From positions 175,465 to 239,464 of the forward strand of contig NZ_WSEN01000003.1 in assembly GCF_009758255.1 (NCBI RefSeq): 64,000 nucleotides of DNA, in the 5' to 3' direction. Under the pieces are notes generated by a model that saw only the letters and a program-made list of their open reading frames with translations, was not told the DNA's origin and did not search any database. The number at the start of each line of letters is the position of its first letter. Within the stretch, counting starts at the first letter, position 1. The stretch comes from Microbacterium sp. MAH-37. Lineage in GTDB: Bacteria; Actinomycetota; Actinomycetes; Actinomycetales; Microbacteriaceae. A program made the position numbers and the translations under genes. Of this stretch, positions 7,973-17,110 are shown in pieces.

Positions 7973-9268
7973 ATGAACATCAGCAGGAGAGGACTGTTCG
8001 GCGCCGCAGGCGTGGCCGCGGCGACCGCCGCGAGCGCCGCGGCCGCAGGATCGGCGACGGCGGCGACCGCAGCGGCCACAGCGAAGGGCGGTCGGCGCAT
8101 CCGCACCGGCGCCGACATCGCGGCGTCCGACAAGTGGCGCGTCTTCGCCGGACGCAAGGTCGGCGTGATCACCAACCCGACCGGAGTGCTGGAGGACTTC
8201 ACCAGCATCGTCGACGACATGGTCGCCCAGGGCGTCGACCTGAAGGCCGTGTTCGGACCCGAGCACGGCTTCCGCGGCACTGCCCAGGCCGGCGAGGCCG
8301 AGGAGACCTCCGTCGATCCGCGCACCGGCGTCACGGTGTACGACGCGTACGGGGCGACGGCCACGAAGCTGGCCGGTTTCTTCACCACCGCCGGCATCGA
8401 CACCGTCGTCTTCGACATCCGCGATGTGGGCGCGCGCTTCTACACCTACATCTGGACGATGTGGACGGCGATGCAGGCGGCATCGAAGGTCGGCGGAGTG
8501 CGCTTCGTCGTCCTGGACCGTCCGAACCCGCTCGGCGGGCGGGCCCGCGGTCCGGTGCTGCAGCAGGGCTACACTTCGGGTGTCGGGCTGCTGGAGATCT
8601 CGCAGCAGCACGGCATGACGGTCGGCGAGCTGGCGCTGTTCTTCAACGCGACCTTCATGGAGCGCGCCGGGGTCGCGAAGCTGGACGACCTGCAGGTCGT
8701 GCAGGCCGCCGGCTGGCGGCGCGAGATGGTCGGCCCGGATCAGGCCGACCGGTGGATCCCGCCGTCGCCGAACATGCCGACTCCGCAGACCGCGACGCTG
8801 TACCCGGGCACCGGGATGGTCGAGGCGACGAACTGGTCGGAGGGGCGCGGCACCACCCGCCCCTTCGAGCTGATCGGCGCCCCCTATATCGACTACCGCT
8901 GGGCCCAGGCGCTGAACGCGAAGAAGCTCGCCGGTGTGGAGTTCCGCGAGGCGTACTTCACCCCGACGTTCTCGAAGAACGCGAACCTCGTGTGCGCCGG
9001 CGTGCAGGTGCACATCCTGGATGCCGAGAAGGTCGATGCGATCACGGTCGCCACGCACATGCTCGTCGAGGCGCGGCGGCTCTACCCCGAGTTCGACTGG
9101 CGCGGCGACGGCGGCAGGTGGATCGGCCTGCTCACCGGCTCGGGCCGCTTCCAGGAGCAGCTCGAGGCCGGGGCATCCGCCGACGAGATCGTCGCGGCCT
9201 GGCAGCCGGAGCTGCAGAAGTTCCGCGACGACACCGAGCCGTTCCTGCTGTACGGGGGTCCGCGATGA
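7973..9268 (+). CDS. namZ: Exo-beta-N-acetylmuramidase NamZ (DUF1343, GH171), Tat-exported
   Basis: The 431-residue protein belongs to DUF1343, the family characterised as NamZ, which releases terminal MurNAc from peptidoglycan strands. Visible landmarks are GVITNPTGVLEDF near residue 50, FGPEHGFRG near 87, DVGARFYTYIWTM near 150 and VLDRPNPLGG near 180. The N-terminus MNISRRGLFGAAG is a Tat signal (twin arginine followed by an alanine-rich core), so it works outside the cell like its neighbour NagZ. GAGGAGAG at 7960-7967 favours the ATG at 7973 over 7958. The stop overlaps the start of the amiE-like gene (ATGA). NagZ and NamZ would alternate in stripping GlcNAc and MurNAc from glycan chains. 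Confidence 0.85.
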   Translation: MNISRRGLFGAAGVAAATAASAAAAGSATAATAAATAKGGRRIRTGADIAASDKWRVFAGRKVGVITNPTGVLEDFTSIVDDMVAQGVDLKAVFGPEHGFRGTAQAGEAEETSVDPRTGVTVYDAYGATATKLAGFFTTAGIDTVVFDIRDVGARFYTYIWTMWTAMQAASKVGGVRFVVLDRPNPLGGRARGPVLQQGYTSGVGLLEISQQHGMTVGELALFFNATFMERAGVAKLDDLQVVQAAGWRREMVGPDQADRWIPPSPNMPTPQTATLYPGTGMVEATNWSEGRGTTRPFELIGAPYIDYRWAQALNAKKLAGVEFREAYFTPTFSKNANLVCAGVQVHILDAEKVDAITVATHMLVEARRLYPEFDWRGDGGRWIGLLTGSGRFQEQLEAGASADEIVAAWQPELQKFRDDTEPFLLYGGPR

Positions 9269-11016
9269 AGCGCCGCGCGGGTCGCGCCGCGCTCGCGGCG
9301 CTCGCCACCGCGGGGTTGCTGGCGACAGGTTCGCTGACGCCGGCCTTCGCGGATGCCGTGGGTCAGGGCCGCACGGGCCAGTTCGATCAGCCGTTCGAGG
9401 GGTTCATGAAGAGCAGCACGACTCTGCGCAGCAGCACGCCGGAGGCACTCGGTCTCGACCCGGCCCCGATCGATGCGGCGTGGCAGGCGATCGACGGCTT
9501 CGCCACGCCGGCAGATCCGGCCGTCAAACCGATGTACGCCTCGGCGGTCGGCGTGATGGGCCACCAGGGGCGCATCGTCAGCGAGCACGCCACCGGCTAC
9601 TCGCTGCTGTACAAGGACGGCACGACCAAGCTGCCCGAGGACCAGCGCATCGCGGCGACGCAGGACACCATCTACGACATGGCGTCGGTGAGCAAGCTGT
9701 TCACCTCGATCGTGATCATGCAGCTGGTCGAGAAGGGACTCGTCGACCTCGACGCGACCTACGGCAGCTACATCCCGGAGTTCGCGAACGGCGGCAAGGA
9801 GACCATCACGATCCGGCAGATGCTCACGCACACGTCGGGCCTGGTGAGCTGGCTGCCGCTGTGGAGCAACTACCCCGACAAGGCATCGCGCATCAAGGCG
9901 GTGATGGACGTGCCGGTGAAGAACCCGCCGGGCACGGTGTACGAGTACTCCGACCTGAACCTCATCGCGCTCGGCGTGCTCGCCGAGCGGCTCACCGGTG
10001 AGTCGCTCGACACCCTGGTCGCGGAGGGCATCACCGATCCGCTGAAGATGGTCGACACCGGGTACAACCCGGATGAGAGCCTGAAACCGCGCATCGCCGC
10101 CACCGAGTACCAGGTCTCCCCCGCCCGCGGGATGGTCTGGGGCTCGGTGCACGACGAGAACGCCTGGAGTCTGGGCGGCGTGGCCGGCCATGCCGGCGTG
10201 TTCTCCACCGCGCACGACATGGCGATCCTCGCGCAGACGATGCTGAACGGTGGCGTCTACGACGGGCAGCGCATCCTGTCGGAGCAGTCCGTACAGGCGA
10301 TGATCACCGACGAGAACACGGAGTTCCCCGGCGACTCGCACGGGCTGGGCTTCGAGCTCAACCAGCTCTGGTACATGGGCGGGCTGGCGGCCGGGTCGAC
10401 GGCGGGGCACACCGGGTACACCGGCACCTCGCTGGTGATCGACTTCACCTCGCGCTCCTTCGCGGTGCTGCTGACGAACCGCGTGCATCCGAGCCGCAAC
10501 TGGGGCTCGAACAACCCGTCGCGCAGGGCGATCGCGCAGGGCCTCGCCGAGGCCATGGCCGTCTCGCCGCAGAAGGGCAGGACGGAGTGGTTCGGGGGTA
10601 CGCAGGATGCCGCGGAGCACACGCTCTCGGTGGCGGTGCCCGCCGGTCAGGACCTGTCGCTGTCGTTCGACGTCTTCACCGATCTCGAGTCGACCGACGT
10701 GTTCGCGCTGGAGGCATCGTCGGACGGCGGTGAGACCTGGTCTCTCGTGCCGTACACGGTGCGCTTCGCCGATCGCGCCGTCGAGACCGATGGCACCTTC
10801 GACAACCAGGGCCATCGTGACTGGGGCAAGGCGGACGCGGCGCTGCCCGACGGCACCGACACCGTGCGCTGGCGGTACACGACGGACGCCAACACGCAGG
10901 GTCGGGGCGCGTTCGTCGACGGCGTGATGCTGCGCGACGGGCATCGCGTCGTGCTGAACGGCGAGGCTGACCGGGATGCGTTCACCGCGGACGGCTTCAC
11001 GGAGGTCACCCGCTGA
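9265..11016 (+). CDS. Exported serine hydrolase of the beta-lactamase/AmiE family with extra C-terminal beta domain
   Basis: The 583-residue product has a signal peptide (MKRRAGRAAL to about residue 30) and a serine beta-lactamase-like domain (about 50-435). The catalytic S-x-x-K is SVSK at 141-144, YSDLN at 228-232 is the second motif and HTG near 390 the third. In Bacillus subtilis the nagZ neighbour AmiE (YbbE) of this family is an N-acetylmuramyl-L-alanine amidase. By context this protein may split the lactyl-peptide bond of muropeptides. Residues from about 445 on form an additional beta-rich domain (LSLSFDVFTDLESTDVFALE...), resembling immune-inhibitor-A/MAM-type carbohydrate or cell-surface modules and absent from the short family members. 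It starts by ATGA overlap with namZ. A DD-peptidase or esterase role remains possible. Confidence 0.75.
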   Translation: MKRRAGRAALAALATAGLLATGSLTPAFADAVGQGRTGQFDQPFEGFMKSSTTLRSSTPEALGLDPAPIDAAWQAIDGFATPADPAVKPMYASAVGVMGHQGRIVSEHATGYSLLYKDGTTKLPEDQRIAATQDTIYDMASVSKLFTSIVIMQLVEKGLVDLDATYGSYIPEFANGGKETITIRQMLTHTSGLVSWLPLWSNYPDKASRIKAVMDVPVKNPPGTVYEYSDLNLIALGVLAERLTGESLDTLVAEGITDPLKMVDTGYNPDESLKPRIAATEYQVSPARGMVWGSVHDENAWSLGGVAGHAGVFSTAHDMAILAQTMLNGGVYDGQRILSEQSVQAMITDENTEFPGDSHGLGFELNQLWYMGGLAAGSTAGHTGYTGTSLVIDFTSRSFAVLLTNRVHPSRNWGSNNPSRRAIAQGLAEAMAVSPQKGRTEWFGGTQDAAEHTLSVAVPAGQDLSLSFDVFTDLESTDVFALEASSDGGETWSLVPYTVRFADRAVETDGTFDNQGHRDWGKADAALPDGTDTVRWRYTTDANTQGRGAFVDGVMLRDGHRVVLNGEADRDAFTADGFTEVTR

Positions 11017-11026
11017 GAGCCGGACT

Positions 11027-11060
11027 GTGCCCCGCGTCATCGTCGGATGCCGCGGGGCAC
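11027..11060 (+). terminator. Terminator hairpin closing the nagZ-namZ-amiE operon
   Basis: GTGCCCCGCG at 11027-11036 pairs perfectly with CGCGGGGCAC at 11051-11060 across a 14-base loop, ten bases after the stop codon. No T-run is seen. Confidence 0.55.
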
Positions 11061-11166
11061 GGTGCTGTACACGCGAACTGCACTCCGGAGGAGTCAGAGG
11101 TTGTCGGGTCCGAAGCCTCGGATGCCGCAATTTCTGCCCCATCGAGAACAGGTCGGAGATGCTGTT

Positions 11167-11195
11167 TTGAACACGTTCAATTCTGGCGGTAGGGT
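11167..11195 (+). promoter_or_regulatory. Promoter with palindromic operator over the -35 (TTGAAC-AC-GTTCAA)
   Basis: TTGAAC at 11167-11172 is a good -35. Seventeen bases later TAGGGT at 11190-11195 is a good -10, and the ATG at 11202 lies seven bases on, so the transcript is probably leaderless. The -35 is the left half of the dyad TTGAAC-AC-GTTCAA (11167-11180), as expected for a TetR/MarR-type repressor site. No such regulator is encoded next door. Confidence 0.6.
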
Positions 11196-11201
11196 AACGT
11201 C

Positions 11202-11819
11202 ATGGAGTTCTCCGCATCCCCGTATGCACGCGCATTGGGATCTCAGCTGCACCAGCTGCATCCCTCGCTGCAGTCGTACTTCTCCGGGGTCGCACCCGGT
11301 CGGGTGGGCATCGGCGAGGGCAACTTCGAACGGATCGGCACACGGCGCCGATGGCTCGTGCCATTCCTGCGCCCACTGCAGCGCCTGGGCGTCCTTGTCG
11401 CGGGCTGGCACACCGGCATCCCGTTGCGGGTCGAGAACCGCGTCGTCGCCGGACGTGCCGTCGCGAAGCGCACCCTGCGGCTGCCGGGCGGCGATTGGAC
11501 GATGCACGACTCCGTTGGCCTGACCCCGAACGGGCGGCTCGTCGACAGCCTCGGCGCACCGGCGACAGTGAGCGCAGCCTTCGACACACGCGTCGCCGAC
11601 GGCGCGGTGCTGCTGCGGAGCAGAGCCGTCGGCCTGCGGCTGGGCAGGCTGAGGGTGTGGATCCCCGGCGTCCTCTCCCCCGTCGTGCGACTGCGCGAGG
11701 CGCGCGACTCCGCGACCGAGGCGCAGCGGGTGGACGTCACGATCGACCTCCCGCTGATCGGCCGTGTCTACGAGTACGGCGGGACGTTCACATATCGCAT
11801 CGAGGAGGACGAACGATGA
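11202..11819 (+). CDS. DUF4166 domain-containing protein
   Basis: The 205-residue protein matches the DUF4166 family, found in actinobacteria beside TIGR01777-type epimerases as here. Visible features are an N-terminal MEFSASPYARALGSQLHQLHPSLQSYF stretch (conserved opening helix), an RVGIGEGNFERIG segment near 30 and a C-terminal beta-rich half ending in GRVYEYGGTFTYRI. There is no signal peptide. Its biochemical role is unknown. The gene has a leaderless-type promoter with an overlapping dyad, and its stop overlaps the start of the epimerase gene (ATGA), so the two probably act together. Confidence 0.75.
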   Translation: MEFSASPYARALGSQLHQLHPSLQSYFSGVAPGRVGIGEGNFERIGTRRRWLVPFLRPLQRLGVLVAGWHTGIPLRVENRVVAGRAVAKRTLRLPGGDWTMHDSVGLTPNGRLVDSLGAPATVSAAFDTRVADGAVLLRSRAVGLRLGRLRVWIPGVLSPVVRLREARDSATEAQRVDVTIDLPLIGRVYEYGGTFTYRIEEDER

Positions 11820-12787
11820 CCGGTGGCAGAGTCGTGATCGGAGGATCCTCCGGTTTCATGGGCCAGCATCTCGTGGCGCATCACCGTGCCGCCGGCCGCG
11901 AGGTCGTCACGGTCTCCCGCACCGGCTCAGATCTGAACTGGGCTGACCAGGCCGGCATCGACGAGGCGGTCGACGGCGCCGCCCTGGTGATCGGCCTCGC
12001 CGGCAAGAGCGTGAACTGCCGCTACACACCTGAGAACCGGGCGGAGATCTTCTCCTCGCGACTCGACACGACAGCCGCGCTCAGTGCGGCGATCGCCCGC
12101 GCCGCCGTCCCGCCGTCGCTGTGGGTGAATTCGTCCACCGCGACGATCTATCGTCACTCCGAGGACCGGCCCATGACGGAGTCGACCGGAGAGCTCGGCA
12201 CGGGATTCTCCGTGGAGGTGGCCAAGGCGTGGGAGGGCGCGCTCTTCGCCGATCCGCTGCCGGCGACCCGTCGCGTCGCGCTGCGCAGCGCGATCGTCCT
12301 CGGAGACGGCGGCGTGCTCGGCCCCCTGCGCCGTCTCGCCACCATCGGCCTCGGCGGCGCACAGCACGACGGCCGGTGGCCGGTGGGCCGCAGACGCCGC
12401 GAGGCGGGCGCCGGGCACTTCCCCGGCGCGCGAATGGGGCGGCAACGCTTCAGCTGGGTGCACGTCGACGACGTCGTCGGCATCATCGACTTCCTCGAGG
12501 CGCACCCCGAGCTGGAGGGACCGGTCAACGCGGCGTCGCCGAACCCTGTCGACAACGCCGAGTTCATGGCCACCGTGCGCCGGGTGCTCGGCGTGCGGTT
12601 CGGCCCGCCGATGCCCCGATGGATGCTGGAGCTCGGCGCGATCGGCATCCGCACCGAGACCGAACTGATCCTCAAGAGCAGGTGGGTGCTGCCGGAGAAG
12701 CTCACCGAGGCCGGCTACGTGTTCCGGTACCCGACCCTCGAAGGCGCGGTGCGGGAGGCCTACGACCGCGAGATCGTCGCCGGCTGA
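11816..12787 (+). CDS. TIGR01777-family NAD(P)-binding epimerase-like protein
   Basis: The 323-residue extended short-chain dehydrogenase has the nucleotide loop VIGGSSGFMGQHL at about 6-18, IGLAGKSVNCRYT near 58 and a C-terminal DUF1731-like tail (PMPRWMLELGAIGIRTETELILKSRWVLPEKL). These are diagnostic of the TIGR01777 family (E. coli YfcH type). The enzyme activity is not established for the family. It starts on the ATGA overlap with the DUF4166 gene, indicating translational coupling. It ends six bases before the stop of the convergent PLDc_N gene, and no clear terminator separates them. Confidence 0.75.
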   Translation: MTGGRVVIGGSSGFMGQHLVAHHRAAGREVVTVSRTGSDLNWADQAGIDEAVDGAALVIGLAGKSVNCRYTPENRAEIFSSRLDTTAALSAAIARAAVPPSLWVNSSTATIYRHSEDRPMTESTGELGTGFSVEVAKAWEGALFADPLPATRRVALRSAIVLGDGGVLGPLRRLATIGLGGAQHDGRWPVGRRRREAGAGHFPGARMGRQRFSWVHVDDVVGIIDFLEAHPELEGPVNAASPNPVDNAEFMATVRRVLGVRFGPPMPRWMLELGAIGIRTETELILKSRWVLPEKLTEAGYVFRYPTLEGAVREAYDREIVAG

Positions 12788-12793
12788 CCCCGT

Positions 12794-13168
12794 TCAGGCC
12801 TCTTCGCCCGACTGATCCTTCTTGCGCCTGGCGATCTCGTCCCGCAGCCGCCACTCCTCGATCTCGCGGTCGAGGTCGGCGATCTGCTGCTCGGTGCTAC
12901 GAGTGTCCACCGGATGCACAGGTGCCGCGGGCGCCGACGCCTCGCGCGGCGACGGCTTCGCGGGCCGCTCCCGCCCCAGCCGGATGCCGCCCTCGGGAAA
13001 CTCCCGCCCCACCGCGAACCACAGGATGCCGCCGATCAGAGGCAGGAACACCACCAGCAGGATCCACACGAGTTTGGGCATGTGCTTCACCTGCGTGTCG
13101 TCGCGGGTGATGATGTCGATCAGCGCCACGACCGTCAGAGCGACGATGAGGAGCGAGAACAGCGGCAT
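12794..13168 (-). CDS. Small membrane protein with PLD nuclease N-terminal (PLDc_N) domain
   Basis: The 124-residue protein starts MPLFSLLIVALTVVALIDII (first membrane helix). LVWILLVVFLPLIGGILWFAVGR follows, the PLDc_N signature seen at the N-terminus of cardiolipin synthases and in stand-alone actinobacterial proteins. The second half is a charged cytoplasmic tail with a predicted coiled coil (TEQQIADLDREIEEWRLRDEIARRKK). No HKD catalytic motif is present, so it is not itself a phospholipase. TAGACT at 13175-13180 on the minus strand, six bases before the ATG, suggests a leaderless promoter. Confidence 0.7.
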   Translation of the reverse strand: MPLFSLLIVALTVVALIDIITRDDTQVKHMPKLVWILLVVFLPLIGGILWFAVGREFPEGGIRLGRERPAKPSPREASAPAAPVHPVDTRSTEQQIADLDREIEEWRLRDEIARRKKDQSGEEA

Positions 13169-13177
13169 GCCCTCAGT

Positions 13178-14029
13178 CTAGGCCGCGCCGTCGGGCTGCG
13201 GACCTGTGGCGACGGGGAGCTCCGGCCTGTTGGACCAGGCACTCCACGACCCCGGGTAGACCGTCACGTTGCGGTCTATCAGCGCTCCGGCGAGGGCGAA
13301 CTGCGCCGCAGTGATGCCTGATCCGCAATATGCCGCCACCGGCATATCCGCCGTCGCACCGACCTGGTCGAAGGCCTCGGCGATGTCGGCGACGGGCCGG
13401 AACCGACCGTCCTCGGTGAGCAGCTGCGCGATCGGAAGGTTCACCGCGCCCGGGACGTGCCCGGCGACGGGATCGAGCGGCTCAGTCTCACCGCGATAGC
13501 GCTCAGCGGCGCGCACGTCGACGAGCACGCCGGTCTCAGGCCAGGCCGCGGCACCGGCGGTGTCGATCGTGCCGGCTGCGCCCGGGGCGTCCGCCTCTGT
13601 GTCGCTGGCCTCGACCGGGTCCTCCTCAGTCTGCGCCTCTCCGCCGGCGGCGAGCCAGGCCCGCCAGCCGCCGTCGAGCACGCGAACCTCGGCGAAGCCG
13701 GCACGCCGCAGCGCCCACCACAGGCGCGACGATGCCAGCATCCCCGCGTCATCGTAGACGACGACCGGAATGCCGGGGCGCACGCCCCAGCGCCGCACGG
13801 CGGCGGCGAAGGCGTCGTCTGCGGGCAGCGGATGCCGCCCCTCGCGTGGATCGGCATGACGGGAGAGCTCGCCCTCGACATCCACGAACACGGCACCCGG
13901 GATGTGCCCGGCGAGATACTGCTCGCGACCGTCGTCGCGGCCGAGCTTCCACCGGGCGTCGAGGACGCGCACCTCGGCGCCGCCTTCTCGCAGTGCGCGG
14001 AGCTCTTCCGCGCTGATGATCGGGGTCAT
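13178..14029 (-). CDS. Tandem-rhodanese sulfurtransferase
   Basis: The 283-residue protein contains two rhodanese-like domains. The N-terminal one (about 5-130) includes VLDARWKLG and AGHIPGAVFVD. The catalytic one (about 150-280) carries the active-site loop AYCGSGITAAQF with its persulfide-forming cysteine. This CGSGxTA-type loop is typical of thiosulfate/3-mercaptopyruvate sulfurtransferases. A 20-residue acidic linker rich in Glu/Asp/Ala separates the domains. It starts by ATGA overlap with the end of the aldo/keto reductase gene and so belongs to that transcript. Confidence 0.85.
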   Translation of the reverse strand: MTPIISAEELRALREGGAEVRVLDARWKLGRDDGREQYLAGHIPGAVFVDVEGELSRHADPREGRHPLPADDAFAAAVRRWGVRPGIPVVVYDDAGMLASSRLWWALRRAGFAEVRVLDGGWRAWLAAGGEAQTEEDPVEASDTEADAPGAAGTIDTAGAAAWPETGVLVDVRAAERYRGETEPLDPVAGHVPGAVNLPIAQLLTEDGRFRPVADIAEAFDQVGATADMPVAAYCGSGITAAQFALAGALIDRNVTVYPGSWSAWSNRPELPVATGPQPDGAA

Positions 14030-14955
14030 GGCACGATGTGTCCCGCAGTGCGGAACAGCTCGTACCACTCCGGCCTGGACAGTTCGATGTCGGCGCCGGC
14101 CGCGGCATCCGCGACCCGCTGCGGGGTGGTCGTGCCGAGCACGACCTGCATCTTCGCCGGGTGCCGCGTGATCCATGCGGTGGCGATGCCGAGCGGTGTG
14201 ACGTCGTACTTCGCGGCCAGCCGGTTCAGCACGGCATTCAGCTCGGGGTAGTCGGGGTTGTCCAGGAAGACGCCGTTGAAGAATCCGGCCTGGAACGGCG
14301 ACCATGCCTGGATCGTGATGCCGTTGATGCGGCAGTACTCCACGATGCCGCCGCCGTCGAGGACGACGCTCTGGTCGGCGCCGTGCATGTTCGCGGAAAG
14401 CCCCTGGGCGATGATCGGCGAGTGCGTGATCGACAGCTGCAACTGGTTGGCGATCAACGGCTGGGTGACCGCGGTGCGCAGCAGGTCGATCTGCCGCGGC
14501 GTGTGGTTCGAGACGCCGAAGGCACGCACCTTGCCCGATGCGCTGAGCTCGTCGAATGCGCGGGCGACCTCCTCCGGCTCGACGAGGGCGTCCGGCCGGT
14601 GCAGCAGCAGGACGTCGATGTAGTCGGTGCGCAGCGCCTTCAGCGACCCCTCGACCTGCGCGATGAGGTGCTCGTACGAGAAGTCGAACATCTGGTGCTC
14701 CGGCACGATGCCGGCCTTGGTCTGGATCACGATCTCGCTGCGCTCTGCGGCGCTGAGGTTCAGTGCCGATGCGAAGCGGTCCTCGCACACGTGCATCGCG
14801 CCGCCGTAGATGTCGGCGTGGTCGAAGAAGTCCACCCCTGCCTGGCGAGCGGTGTCGTAGAGCTCGCGCACCTCGGCATCGGTCTTGTCGGGGATGCGCA
14901 TCATCCCGGCGATGATCGCGGGAGCGGTCTCGGATCCGAACGGCACAGTCTTCAT
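14026..14955 (-). CDS. Aldo/keto reductase family oxidoreductase
   Basis: The 309-residue TIM-barrel protein has the AKR catalytic Asp/Tyr segment DFFDHADIYGG, the conserved lysine in VIQTKAG, and later FGVSNHTPRQIDLL and QAWSPFQAG. The subfamily resembles the YdhF-like oxidoreductases. It would reduce an aldehyde or ketone with NADPH. The ATG at 14955 is chosen over an upstream TTG because TAGCGT lies seven bases before it, the leaderless arrangement repeated in this window. It is followed by the overlapping rhodanese gene. Divergent pgi starts 62 bases away. Confidence 0.8.
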   Translation of the reverse strand: MKTVPFGSETAPAIIAGMMRIPDKTDAEVRELYDTARQAGVDFFDHADIYGGAMHVCEDRFASALNLSAAERSEIVIQTKAGIVPEHQMFDFSYEHLIAQVEGSLKALRTDYIDVLLLHRPDALVEPEEVARAFDELSASGKVRAFGVSNHTPRQIDLLRTAVTQPLIANQLQLSITHSPIIAQGLSANMHGADQSVVLDGGGIVEYCRINGITIQAWSPFQAGFFNGVFLDNPDYPELNAVLNRLAAKYDVTPLGIATAWITRHPAKMQVVLGTTTPQRVADAAAGADIELSRPEWYELFRTAGHIVP

Positions 14956-15017
14956 GACTGCAACGCTACTCCGCAACGTTGCCGCCGAGGGTCACGAGCC
15001 GCGCTAGCGTGAGGGGC

Positions 15018-16697
15018 ATGAACGCTCCGATCGACCCGACGCGCACCTCCGCCTGGGCGGACCTCACCTCTCTGCAGAAGGACCTCTCGCCCGACCTGCG
15101 CGGCTGGTTCGACGCCGACCCGCAGCGCGTCGAGAAGCTCACCCTCGATCTGGCCGACCTGCACGTCGACCTGTCGAAGAACCTGGTGACCGATGAGATT
15201 CGCGCGGCGCTCGTGCGGCTCGCCGAGCAGACCGGGGTCGCGGAGCGCTACGCGCAGATGCTCGAGGGCGCCCACATCAACACCACCGAGGATCGCGCAG
15301 TGCTGCACACCGCGCTGCGCCGCCCTGCCGACGCCGATCAGACGCTGGTCGTCGACGGGCAGGACGTCGACGCCGACGTGCACGAGGTGCTCGAGGCACT
15401 GTCCGCGTTCGCAGACCGGGTGCGCTCCGGCGACTGGCTCGGCGTCACGGGCAAGAAGGTCACGCACGTCGTGAACATCGGCATCGGCGGGTCCGACCTC
15501 GGCCCGGTGATGGTCTACGAGGCGCTCAAGCCGTATGCGGATGCCGGAATCCAGGCGAGGTTCGTCTCGAACATCGACCCCACCGACCTCGCGCAGAAGA
15601 CCGCGGACCTCGACCCGGAGACGACGCTGTTCATCGTCGCCTCGAAGACCTTCACCACGCTCGAGACCCTCACCAACGCGCGCCTCGCGCGTGACTGGCT
15701 GTGGGCCGGGCTCGTGGCATCCGGTGCCATCGGAGGCGACGACGCGAGCCGGCAGGACGCCGTCGCGCACCACTTCGTCGCCGTGTCCACCGCACTCGAC
15801 AAGGTCGCCGCGTTCGGCATCGATCCCGCCAACGCCTTCGGGTTCTGGGACTGGGTCGGCGGGCGCTACTCGGTCGACTCGGCGATCGGCCTGTCACTCG
15901 CGATCACACTGGGACCGGAAGCGTTCCGTGAGCTGCTCGCCGGTTTCCACGCCGTCGACGAGCATGTGCGGACGACACCGCTGGACCGCAACGTGCCGGT
16001 GCTGATGGGGCTGCTGAACGTCTGGTACGTGAACTTCCTCGGTGCGCAGTCGCACGCGGTGCTTCCTTACGCGCAGCAGCTGAGCCGCTTCCCCGCCTAC
16101 CTGCAGCAGCTCACCATGGAGTCCAATGGCAAGTCGGTGCGCTGGGACGGCTCGCCGGTCACGACCGGCACCGGTGAGGTGTTCTGGGGCGAGCCGGGCA
16201 CGAACGGACAGCACGCGTTCTACCAGCTGATCCACCAGGGAACGCAGATCATCCCCGCAGACTTCATCGCCTTCGTGAATCCGGCCTACCCGCTCAAGGA
16301 CGACGGACGCGATGTGCACGGCCTGTTCCTGGCGAACTTCCTCGCGCAGACCAAGGCGCTCGCGTTCGGCAAGACCGCGGAGGAGGTCGAGGCCGAGGGC
16401 ACGACCGGCGCACTGGTGGCGGCCCGCACCTTCAGCGGCAACCGTCCGACGACGTCGATCTTCGCGCCTGCGCTGACGCCGGCCGTGCTTGGCCAGCTGA
16501 TCGCGCTCTACGAGCACATCACCTTCACACAGGGCACGATCTGGGGCATCAACTCGTTCGATCAGTGGGGTGTCGAGCTGGGCAAGCAGCTCGCCCTGCA
16601 GATCGCTCCCGCGATCGAGGGCGACGCCGAGGCCGTCGCCGCGCAGGATGCTTCCACCCAGGCGCTCCTGGACTACTACCGCGCGCACCGGGCCTGA
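15018..16697 (+). CDS. pgi: Glucose-6-phosphate isomerase
   Basis: The 559-residue protein is full length for phosphoglucose isomerase, which interconverts glucose-6-phosphate and fructose-6-phosphate. Visible landmarks are the phosphate/substrate loops [29 protein letters not shown] and [11 protein letters not shown]. The family signature [24 protein letters not shown] segment is present with [18 protein letters not shown], and the C-terminal [10 protein letters not shown]. The ATG at 15018 is chosen because TAGCGT (15005-15010) and a GAGGGG ribosome site precede it. A longer frame from 14979 overlaps the divergent promoter region. Confidence 0.95.
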   Translation: MNAPIDPTRTSAWADLTSLQKDLSPDLRGWFDADPQRVEKLTLDLADLHVDLSKNLVTDEIRAALVRLAEQTGVAERYAQMLEGAHINTTEDRAVLHTALRRPADADQTLVVDGQDVDADVHEVLEALSAFADRVRSGDWLGVTGKKVTHVVNIGIGGSDLGPVMVYEALKPYADAGIQARFVSNIDPTDLAQKTADLDPETTLFIVASKTFTTLETLTNARLARDWLWAGLVASGAIGGDDASRQDAVAHHFVAVSTALDKVAAFGIDPANAFGFWDWVGGRYSVDSAIGLSLAITLGPEAFRELLAGFHAVDEHVRTTPLDRNVPVLMGLLNVWYVNFLGAQSHAVLPYAQQLSRFPAYLQQLTMESNGKSVRWDGSPVTTGTGEVFWGEPGTNGQHAFYQLIHQGTQIIPADFIAFVNPAYPLKDDGRDVHGLFLANFLAQTKALAFGKTAEEVEAEGTTGALVAARTFSGNRPTTSIFAPALTPAVLGQLIALYEHITFTQGTIWGINSFDQWGVELGKQLALQIAPAIEGDAEAVAAQDASTQALLDYYRAHRA

Positions 16698-16727
16698 CCC
16701 CGCACCGTCGCCGCGGGCGCCGTGCAG

Positions 16728-16740
16728 TAGCGTCGAGATC
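16728..16740 (+). promoter_or_regulatory. Leaderless-type -10 element TAGCGT
   Basis: TAGCGT at 16728-16733 followed by seven bases and ATG at 16741 matches the layout before pgi, the aldo/keto reductase and the gene at 54090. Confidence 0.4.
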
Positions 16741-17025
16741 ATGGACGACGGCATCGAGATCGGCGCGCTCGCGCTGAACGTCAGCATCCCGCATGAGCTG
16801 CGCTGGGAGGACGAGCGCCGCGGCGAGCGCTTCGAGCTGCAGTCGATCACCGTGCGGCTGCTGCCGGACGGGTCTCTGGCGGCGAAGGCGTACGGAAGGC
16901 CGGTCGCCGGCGGCCGGGGCGCCTACGTGTCGTTCGCCGTGCGGCACTCCCCCGAGGTCGACGCGCTGATCACCGGTGCGGCGAGTGCCGCCGGTGCGCG
17001 CTGGGCCGCGCATCGGGGACTCTAG
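16741..17025 (+). CDS. Small conserved hypothetical protein
   Basis: A 94-residue cytoplasmic protein of unknown function, starting MDDGIEIGALALNVSIPHELRWEDERRGERF and ending GAASAAGARWAAHRGL. It has no recognisable domain, signal or membrane segment and looks mainly beta-stranded. It sits 43 bases after pgi and has its own leaderless-type -10. Codon use matches the neighbours, which argues that it is real. Confidence 0.55.
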   Translation: MDDGIEIGALALNVSIPHELRWEDERRGERFELQSITVRLLPDGSLAAKAYGRPVAGGRGAYVSFAVRHSPEVDALITGAASAAGARWAAHRGL

Positions 17026-17110
17026 GAGCCCATCGGTCACGTCGGTCGGCCCGACGAGGGTCCTTCATCCCGCCCTGTCGCGCCGGGGCCGCGGCACGAC
17101 CGACCATGAC

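Noticed and set aside
9082..11142. A 686-codon minus-strand open frame opposite the amiE-like gene
   Set aside because: Composition typical of antisense frames. The plus-strand protein has SxxK, YSD and HTG motifs and a signal peptide.
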